Assembly (NCBI GenBank): GCA_041687755.1 | Contig: JBDNJM010000036.1 | Coordinates: forward strand, 1 to 19,330 | Direction of reading: 5' to 3' | From: JBDNJM01 sp041687755 | Lineage (GTDB): Bacteria; Planctomycetota; UBA1135; GCA-002686595 | DNA length: 19,330 nucleotides | In this document: in pieces, positions 6,418 to 12,969 of the stretch | Position numbering within the stretch: the first letter of the stretch is position 1 | Layout of the letters: each line of letters starts with the position of its first letter | The notes under the pieces: generated by a model | Seen by the model: only the letters and a program-made list of their open reading frames with translations | Databases searched by the model: none | What the model was told of the DNA's origin: nothing | Position numbers and translations under genes: made by a program

Positions 6418-8871
6418 TCAGGGCACGCTGACCGTCAGCGCTTCGCTCAGCACGAACGCCCCCGGCTCGCCACAGGCCGTCGTCCCGAGCAGCGCCGCCT
6501 GCACCGCGAACGACTTGCCGGCCGCGGTCGGCGGGATCTGCAGGTCCAGAGCGCCATAGCCGGTGTCTTGGGTACTGAAGATCTGCAGCGGCAGCAGCGC
6601 CGCGGGATCGACCCACAGCGTCTGACCTTCGATCGGCAGCGGCAGGGTCAGCCCCGCACCGAGCAGCAGCACCCCGACCGTCGAGGGCGGCGCCTGGCTG
6701 ACGTAGAACGCGAAGTCGTCCGTGCCGACGTCGGCTCGGCGAGTCGTGTTGAGCGAGATGATTCCGAGGCAGGACTCACCGCCCTCGCCCAGGGCTTGGA
6801 CCCCTTCGTGGAGGAAGTTGAACTGCGTAAGGTAGGTCTCGACGTCGCACGAAGTTCCCGTCCCGCAGGAGTCCTTGAAGGCGCCTTCGGTGGGCGGCAT
6901 CTGTCCCAGGAAGGTCCCATTGAACCCGTTGAGCAGCGCTACTCGAGGATTTGCGGCCTTCGCAGGCACCCGAATGCCAGAGAACACAGGCTCGACGACC
7001 TGAAACGCAGAGCTGTAGAGGATCCGCTGGCCATCGGGCTCGATACGCAATACTCGCCCGTTAAAAAAATCGGGGTTCTCCGTATCGTGAGCGCCCGCCG
7101 TCGGAAAGTCGACAGGAAGGCTGGGGTTCGCCCAGCCCACGACCGTAACGACACCGGAGCGGTCGGCAATTAGCGCCTCCCAGCCCGTTTGGTAGTTCCC
7201 AGGCACATCGTCCGCACCAATGAGAGCCGTCCAAGCCACCTGAGACAGGGTCTTGTCGAAGCGCGCGATAAAGCCGGGGGCCTTGGGGTATGGGGTCCCA
7301 CCGAAAGGGGAACCAACCGTCGGAAAGTCCGGCGACTGGGTCGTGCCCGATACGTAGATATTGTCGAGGGCGTCGACGTCGACTCCACGTCCGAAGTCCC
7401 CCTCGGATCCGCCCAGGAAGGTCGATGCCAAGACCCGAGTTCCATCCGAGCTCACGACTCCCACCCAGGCGTCGCTGAACCCGCCGTTGTAGGAATCCTG
7501 AAACCCTCCGCTGCTGTTGAAGTTCGAGTCCAAAGCGTCCCCCGCCACAACAATCGATCCATCCGACAGTTCCGCCATATACGCGTCGCAGGGCGGCCTG
7601 CACGAAAAGAGCAGCTCGGATCCGTCCGCCGAGAACTTGCCCAGGAACGCGTCCCAGTTCGCGTTGCCGAACGCATTCCCCGGCGTGACCGGCACGCCGC
7701 CCGAGGCCCCGCAAACAAGCACCGTCCCATCGTCCTTCGCGATCGTAAAGAAGCGCGGAAGCCCGTCCGATACGTTGGACCCGTACCAGGTCGAGAAGAT
7801 CGGAGTCGACCCGTCCGCTGTCAGGCGCGAGACCGTCATCGCGTAGTTGCCACCCACTGCGTCGAGCGTTGTGTCATAGGCACCCGGGGTAATCGGCCAG
7901 TTGTCGGAGTTTGAGCGCGCGATGATCGCGATCTCGTCGTTGGGCGCCGTGTCCACCGCGACCAGGTAGTCCTTCTTGGAGCCCCCCATGTAGGTGGAGA
8001 AAACCAGCTCCGAGCCGTCCGCAGTGAGCTTGGTCAGGTAGCCGTCTTCGATGCCGCCAGGAGGATTCATGAACGGACCAGCGAGCGTCGGGAACTCCAC
8101 CGACTGGGTCCGACCGCAAGCAACGGGCCTTCCGAGACTGTCGTAAGCAGCTCCGCGCCCCTCGTCCTCGCTACCAGGCGTGCCAAGGTAGGTCGACCAA
8201 TCCACACTGGGCGACTGGGAGAACGCGGTCTGGGCAAGCGGGGGGAGCGGAGAGCCCGGCAAGACCACAGCCTCCGCGGCGCCGCGCACAGCCCAGCGAC
8301 CCTGTAGTCCAGGTCCGAACTGGGGCGCTGGCACGAAGAATCGCCGTCCACCCGCCTCAACGACTAGGGCGCCGTTCTGCGCCACGCGCTCGGCGACGGC
8401 GCCGTTGATCCGAAATCGAACTTCGCCCCCAGTCTTCGTCGAGAGAGACCAGGCTTCGGTGGACTCGACCCCGATTCGCAACTCTTCGGCACCCGCGATC
8501 AGTTGCGCCTCCGAATACGGCACGAGCCCGGTGACACCCGGACCAGGACCGACCCAGTAGTGGTGCAGGCCGGGAAGCGGTCGGTCCGTTGTCCACGCAC
8601 CCGACTGCGCCCCTTCTGCTAACCAGGACAACCGCAGCGAGAGCCGGGCTTCGCCGTTCTGCAGGGTCCACTGCAGCCCGTCTTCGACGAGCGCAAGACC
8701 GCCACCCCGGACGCCCGCGGCGAACTGCACCTGCTCGTCCCACTGCCCGCCATTTCCGACGAGTCCGCCACCAAAAGGTAGTGGTGCACTTCGCTGAGCC
8801 GCAGCAAGGGCAGCTTGATTCGCCAAAGCCAGGGCCGTTAGGAACGGCAAGATGAACGGTCGTCGAGTCAT
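6418..8871 (-). CDS. Secreted SBBP-type beta-propeller protein
   Basis: An 817-residue exported protein of unknown function. MTRRPFILPFLTALALANQA is a good Sec signal (basic n-region, hydrophobic core, cleavage near AAAQ, residue 26). Residues from about 30 to 280 match the N-terminal module seen before SBBP repeats (FGGGLVGNGGQWDEQV, GLHHYWVGPGPGVTGL). The middle holds repeated SBBP units, seen as YLGTPGSEDEGRGAAYDSLG, YMGGSKKDYLVAVDTAP and FLGGSEGDFGRGVDVDALDN, with conserved DFPT/EFPT, KLTADGSELVFST and ARFDKT turns. The C-terminal 110 or so residues form a separate beta-rich domain ending SEALTVSVP, perhaps an anchoring or sorting domain. The frame opens at 9117, but the signal peptide fixes the start at 8871. 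It lies 89 bases downstream of the FG-GAP gene on the same strand. GC is lower than in the flanking genes. Confidence 0.88.
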   Translation of the reverse strand: MTRRPFILPFLTALALANQAALAAAQRSAPLPFGGGLVGNGGQWDEQVQFAAGVRGGGLALVEDGLQWTLQNGEARLSLRLSWLAEGAQSGAWTTDRPLPGLHHYWVGPGPGVTGLVPYSEAQLIAGAEELRIGVESTEAWSLSTKTGGEVRFRINGAVAERVAQNGALVVEAGGRRFFVPAPQFGPGLQGRWAVRGAAEAVVLPGSPLPPLAQTAFSQSPSVDWSTYLGTPGSEDEGRGAAYDSLGRPVACGRTQSVEFPTLAGPFMNPPGGIEDGYLTKLTADGSELVFSTYMGGSKKDYLVAVDTAPNDEIAIIARSNSDNWPITPGAYDTTLDAVGGNYAMTVSRLTADGSTPIFSTWYGSNVSDGLPRFFTIAKDDGTVLVCGASGGVPVTPGNAFGNANWDAFLGKFSADGSELLFSCRPPCDAYMAELSDGSIVVAGDALDSNFNSSGGFQDSYNGGFSDAWVGVVSSDGTRVLASTFLGGSEGDFGRGVDVDALDNIYVSGTTQSPDFPTVGSPFGGTPYPKAPGFIARFDKTLSQVAWTALIGADDVPGNYQTGWEALIADRSGVVTVVGWANPSLPVDFPTAGAHDTENPDFFNGRVLRIEPDGQRILYSSAFQVVEPVFSGIRVPAKAANPRVALLNGFNGTFLGQMPPTEGAFKDSCGTGTSCDVETYLTQFNFLHEGVQALGEGGESCLGIISLNTTRRADVGTDDFAFYVSQAPPSTVGVLLLGAGLTLPLPIEGQTLWVDPAALLPLQIFSTQDTGYGALDLQIPPTAAGKSFAVQAALLGTTACGEPGAFVLSEALTVSVP

Positions 8872-8960
8872 CGGAGCGAATTTCGTGAGGGTGTTTAGTA
8901 AGCGGCAGGCGGCTCGGAAGCCGTCAAGGCATCTGCAATCAAAATCATCAAGCCAACGAT

Positions 8961-11207
8961 TCACAGCTGATAACCTCCGATGGCTTGACCTTCGAAGACG
9001 TAGGCCCTGCCGTTTTCGTCCGTGCCGAATTCGTTGTCGCCAGCCCACCGGCCGGCTCCCAATACGAATCGGGTGTCGCCGCCGGTCGTACGTCCGGTGA
9101 TACGGGAGATTGCCCAACCCAATGAGTCTTTCGGGTCCTCGCCGCGAATTTCCCAGACAATCTCACCGTCGGTCGCCAAGTGAATGGTGACCGCACCGCA
9201 ACTGACTCCGCCTGCCGTCGAGTCGGCCCCACAGCTCTGAATGCCCGGCAAGTTGTCGTCGCAGTCGGGCTCGTTGCAAGCCATCCCACCCGCCGCACAA
9301 AGCGCAGCAAAATTGTAGTCGGATTCCTGGAAACAGGGGGTCGCGCAGACCGATGTGGCGTCACGGCGGTTCATGCTGAAGTTTCGCGCGCAGATCGCGA
9401 TTTCCTGGCCGGGTACTCCGTCGATTTCCCCCAGCGCCTTGACCTCCCAGCCCACTAGCTCTGCAGTTTCAGATCCTGCGTAGTGCCAGAGCGCGGAGGC
9501 GGGCGTGGTCATCGCGGGAAGCTCGGGAATCGCCCAGACAGTAGCCCGGCCGTAACTGCGGCCTGTGAGCGGTTCGCTAAGGGGAGGGGCCGGATTGCCC
9601 CAGTTCGGGAACCAGATGTCGCCGATGCCGGGGAAGGGCAGGGCGACATAGTCGACCGGCGTGTCACTGAACAGCGGCGCTCCCACAACTAGGTCGAACG
9701 GAGCGCCCCCAGCAGGAGGAGAGGCTTCGCCGACACGGGTCGAAAGACTGAATCCGAAAGCCTCACCATAATCAGGAGAGAGGGGCGGAGGGTTCTGCCC
9801 AGGTCCTCCGTAGGTCGAGATCGGGAGCCACCACTGGCTATTAAGGATCGTTTCGTTGAGTGTGCCCTGATCCGGCCCGACCCATCCTCCGATCAGTTGG
9901 ACAAAGCCTGCGCCGCCGACGGACGTGCCCGAGTACCCCTTGATCCCGGTTTCTCGCTTGATCCATCGGTACTGAGGCGCACCAATCGCCAAGTCATCTC
10001 GGGTATCTCCGTTCAAGTCAACCCCACCCTCCATCGCATGGCCCATTCGAGCTCCGACCGGCGCGCCGAAGCTACAGTCTTCTGGCATCAACGTACCGAG
10101 CAGGAGCTCGTCGCCAACGGACGCGACCGGAACCCCCATCGAGTCGTACGTGGTGTTTCCCACGACCAGAGTCTCCTGCCCAGATGGAAGGACGGCAGCC
10201 GCGAGCTTGGCTCCGGAAATCAGGTAGCACCGCCCTGGCTCACTCGCCAGGACTGATGGGTTGTCCGTCCTGTTGTCCGAATGCGGTGCCCCGATCGCAA
10301 TGTCTTCTACCCCGTCTCCGTCCAGGTCCCCGGCCCTCGCCATAGCGAATCCGAAGTGTTGCGCTCCTGCCGGGCCGTTGGCGATCCCAGGAGGAACGAG
10401 GATTGCTGAAGCGCGCGGCACGGCCGAGTAGAAGCCCGGGTAGTCGCAGTCGAATGGGGTCACAGCCGTCGCCGGCTCTCCAACGTCCAGCGTGCATGTC
10501 TGGCACTCTCCGGTGCAGCCACCGGTACCGGGTGCCCAATCTGGTGACCCCCAATTGGCTCGGTCACTGGAGAGGTAGAGGTACACACGACCCTCCCAAG
10601 GCGCAGACACACCTACGGTCTCGGTCTCAGGGAATGGCCCGCGCGGTGCCCCGACCAGAAAGTCGTCGACGTTGTCGTCGTCAAGGTCGCCTATCGCCGT
10701 CACCGCGAAACCAAAAAGGTCACCGAACTGCCTCGAGATCAGCTTCGTGAACGCGGCCCCATCCTCGAAGCATTGCGTAGGAGTGGCCCCGGGCGTTCCG
10801 CCTATCGTCTCGGCAGAAAACAGGACGACCGTGCCTGTGTTGTTGCGGAAGGTCTCTTCAATCTCCGGCTTGAGCCAGACGCCGGCGGTCGACCCCACCA
10901 GAAGATCGTGAAATGGATCCGCCCCTCCGGGCGGAGAGCCCGGGTCCGGTATCAAGTCAGCGCTGTCCGCGATCGCAGCCCCGCGATGCGGACCGAATAA
11001 CAAGGGTCGCTGCGGGTCGAACGTCTGAGAGTTCGAGGTGCAGGTATCGCACACGAAGTCTCCGCCTTGCAGAAGAACGTCAGCGTTGCAGGCGTAACGG
11101 GGATCGGGAAAGACCTGAGAGGTGGTGGCGGCAGGCTGGCCCGAAGTTTGCGGGGGGGGCGAGAAGGAGGAGCGCGGACAACAGCATGGCGCGAATATCT
11201 CTGGCAA
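8961..11207 (-). CDS. FG-GAP (integrin-like) beta-propeller protein, apparent 5' frameshift
   Basis: An extracellular-type protein of up to 748 residues. Seven FG-GAP-like blades can be counted, with cores such as FGFAVTAIGDLDDDNVDDFL, FGFAMARAGDLDGDGVEDIA and MGHAMEGGVDLNGDTRDDLA; the others are near FGFSLSTRVGEAS, VGWEVKALGEIDG and LGWAISRITG. Several carry DxDxDG-type calcium loops and the VGAP/IGAP turn. A loop with seven cysteines (about 9220-9360) lies between blades six and seven. The open frame begins at TTG 11207 with a cysteine- and proline-rich lead that is not a signal peptide. ATG 11187, in another frame, encodes MLLSALLLLAPP, and removing one C from the tract at 11152-11159 would join it to QTSGQPAATTSQV in the mature frame. 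The true start is probably 11187. Binding partner unknown. Confidence 0.85.
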   Translation of the reverse strand: MPEIFAPCCCPRSSFSPPPQTSGQPAATTSQVFPDPRYACNADVLLQGGDFVCDTCTSNSQTFDPQRPLLFGPHRGAAIADSADLIPDPGSPPGGADPFHDLLVGSTAGVWLKPEIEETFRNNTGTVVLFSAETIGGTPGATPTQCFEDGAAFTKLISRQFGDLFGFAVTAIGDLDDDNVDDFLVGAPRGPFPETETVGVSAPWEGRVYLYLSSDRANWGSPDWAPGTGGCTGECQTCTLDVGEPATAVTPFDCDYPGFYSAVPRASAILVPPGIANGPAGAQHFGFAMARAGDLDGDGVEDIAIGAPHSDNRTDNPSVLASEPGRCYLISGAKLAAAVLPSGQETLVVGNTTYDSMGVPVASVGDELLLGTLMPEDCSFGAPVGARMGHAMEGGVDLNGDTRDDLAIGAPQYRWIKRETGIKGYSGTSVGGAGFVQLIGGWVGPDQGTLNETILNSQWWLPISTYGGPGQNPPPLSPDYGEAFGFSLSTRVGEASPPAGGAPFDLVVGAPLFSDTPVDYVALPFPGIGDIWFPNWGNPAPPLSEPLTGRSYGRATVWAIPELPAMTTPASALWHYAGSETAELVGWEVKALGEIDGVPGQEIAICARNFSMNRRDATSVCATPCFQESDYNFAALCAAGGMACNEPDCDDNLPGIQSCGADSTAGGVSCGAVTIHLATDGEIVWEIRGEDPKDSLGWAISRITGRTTGGDTRFVLGAGRWAGDNEFGTDENGRAYVFEGQAIGGYQL
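11152..11159. repeat. Eight-base G/C homopolymer at the signal-peptide/mature junction
   Basis: The plus strand reads eight G, so the coding strand of the FG-GAP gene has eight C. With eight C, the frame from ATG 11187 ends after 35 codons at a TGA. With seven C it continues into the 700-residue propeller. The tract therefore decides whether an exported protein is made, if 11187 is the real start. Confidence 0.7.
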
Positions 11208-11586
11208 GGGATGCGAGTGCGGTCAGAGCTAGGACGACATCCGCCCTGCCCTGAGTTCTGATCCTGCCTCAGTTCGGCAAGAACGGCCGCGAATAGCCGC
11301 CGAAACCGGCCGGCACCAAACGCTTCCCGGGGGTCAAATCCCTGGCAGCCCCCCCCAGTCCGGCCCTCGGGTAACCACGGAGTTGCCCTCCAGCCAACAT
11401 CTCTGCACTAGGGCAAGACCCGAACACCTAGGTCATCCGAGTCCAGCCCAGAACCGGGTAGTGGCGCCGCGGCGGTGGGTTGGCTCTCCCGGAGGGGCGC
11501 CGCAGAAACGGCACGCTTGAGCGGGCGAGGGGGCCACGGAGTCGCAGCCTCGAACACGGTCTTGAGTTTGCGCGCCGCACCAAGTC
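11208..11586. other. Gene-poor stretch upstream of the FG-GAP gene
   Basis: About 380 bases lie between the FG-GAP reading frame and the stop of the cytochrome peroxidase gene. I find no convincing gene. The short open frames here have no recognisable domain, and their amino-acid mix is what GC-rich non-coding DNA gives. A second eight-base homopolymer (C, 11349-11356) is present. A T-arm-like hairpin (11330-11346) stands without the rest of a tRNA. The stretch should contain the promoter of the FG-GAP gene on the minus strand, but I see no clear -35/-10 pair. Confidence 0.5.
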
Positions 11587-12867
11587 TCATCGCATTGTCG
11601 AGCGCAGCCAGCGCGCCGGCGGGTCCTCGCCGATCAAGGTCCCGAGGAACGCGACGAGGTCGGCCTGCTCTGGCGCGCTGAGGTTCAGCGGCTCGACCTC
11701 GCTCGACTGGCCTGTGGGCAGCGGCGTTGCGTGCTCGAGCGTCGAGTAGTGCTCGATGACGTCCGCGAGGCCCATGAGGCTGTGTTCGTGGGTGAAGCCG
11801 CGGTGGCTCGGGACGCGCAGGCTCGCGGTGCGCCAGCGGCCGAACTGTGAGTCTGCATCACCCAAGTCGGGCGCCTCGACCGGGGCGTCGGCGAACGGGC
11901 CCCAGGTCGTGAACTCGGAAGCGCGCAGCTTGGCGATGCCCAGCGTGCGGGCGGGGTCGGGGCGATCGGGTTCGATCACCGGCACGCGCGTGTTGTGGAA
12001 GCCGTTGTCGGTGAAGGTCGGGCCGGAGTGGCAGCTCGCGCAGTTGGCCTTTCCGAAGAACAGCGCCATGCCGCGCTGCTCGGAGACGTCGAGGGCGGCG
12101 AGCTTGGATTCGTCGTTGTCGCGCAGGCCCTCGACGAAGCGGTCGAACGGTGCGGGGCCGCTGACGAGGCGGCGCTCGTAGGCCTCCATGGCCTTGCCGA
12201 CGTTCGAAAACACCGTTCCAGTGGCGAGGCGCGCCTCGTCGCTCATCTCGAGCCACGCTTTGTGATGGCGGTGCTTGGTGTGGTACGGCACCGGCTTGCC
12301 CCACTCGGGCAACGCGGACAGGTCCGGCAGCTCGCCGAACAACGCGGTGTAGGACTCGACGTAGGCGGGGTCGTTCGCGATTACGTGCGCGACCTGGACG
12401 CGGCTCGTGTCGTGCTCGCCGATGTCCTCGAGCGGTCCGAGCGCCTGGGCCCACAGGCTGTCGGCGCGGCCGTCCTGGCCGAACCACTCGTAGAAAGCGA
12501 CGTTGACCAGGCTCGGCGTGCGCCGGCGCAGGCCCTCGTGCCCGCGGAAGGACATGCTGCCGTTCGTGAAGTCGCGGGAGGCCGGGTGGCAGCCCGCGCA
12601 GGAGATCGACTGGTAGCCCGAGAGCCGCGTGTCGCTGAACAGGCGCTGGCCGAACTCGGCGGCGGCCTCAACGTCGGCCAGCACGTTGCCCGGGCTGTCT
12701 GGCAGCGGCGGGAGGGGCGAGGCGCCGAGGACGCGCTGTAGGACTTCCGGCTCGAGCTCGACGCTCAGGCCCGGCGTGACGTCATCGTCTACGGGCGGCA
12801 GGGCCGCCGTGAGGTCGGCCTGCGGCGCGGCCAGGCTGAACAGCAGGGACAGGATCAGGGGAGGCAT
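11587..12867 (-). CDS. Di-haem cytochrome c peroxidase / MauG family protein
   Basis: A 426-residue periplasmic di-haem c-type cytochrome. MPPLILSLLFSLAAPQA is a Sec signal peptide. Two haem-attachment sites are visible: CAGCH at residues 90-94 and CASCH at 276-280. Between them lies the family segment DGRADSLWAQALGPLEDIGE. Near the C-terminus is SLRVPSHRGFTHEHSLMG followed by LADVIEHYSTLE, matching the usual bacterial CCP closing motif. Members reduce H2O2 with electrons from small cytochromes, or, in the MauG branch, oxidise protein side chains; the sequence alone does not decide which. The frame is open to 13059, but the signal peptide sets the start at 12867. It diverges from the M14 peptidase gene (102-base gap). 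No electron-donor cytochrome adjoins it. Confidence 0.9.
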   Translation of the reverse strand: MPPLILSLLFSLAAPQADLTAALPPVDDDVTPGLSVELEPEVLQRVLGASPLPPLPDSPGNVLADVEAAAEFGQRLFSDTRLSGYQSISCAGCHPASRDFTNGSMSFRGHEGLRRRTPSLVNVAFYEWFGQDGRADSLWAQALGPLEDIGEHDTSRVQVAHVIANDPAYVESYTALFGELPDLSALPEWGKPVPYHTKHRHHKAWLEMSDEARLATGTVFSNVGKAMEAYERRLVSGPAPFDRFVEGLRDNDESKLAALDVSEQRGMALFFGKANCASCHSGPTFTDNGFHNTRVPVIEPDRPDPARTLGIAKLRASEFTTWGPFADAPVEAPDLGDADSQFGRWRTASLRVPSHRGFTHEHSLMGLADVIEHYSTLEHATPLPTGQSSEVEPLNLSAPEQADLVAFLGTLIGEDPPARWLRSTMR

Positions 12868-12969
12868 AGCGGCGCTACGAGGTCGGAAGCCGATTGGGAC
12901 ACCGACGCTCTGGGACGAGCCTCGGGTCCCCAGTCTGCCCGCGCCGCTGCCGCGCGGGGCCGGCTGATT

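Noticed and set aside
8872..8960. Promoter between the two propeller genes (TTGACG with TACTAA on the minus strand)
   Set aside because: The spacer is about 21 bases, too long for a normal sigma-70 promoter, and the sigma preferences of this organism are unknown.
11325..11360. tRNA 3'-end-like sequence: a 5-bp stem with 7-base loop GTCAAAT, followed by a C-rich tail
   Set aside because: The loop lacks the usual TTC start, no CCA-type end fits, and no acceptor, D or anticodon arm can be found in the 70 bases before it. A tRNA-derived attachment site is possible, but no integrase lies next to it.
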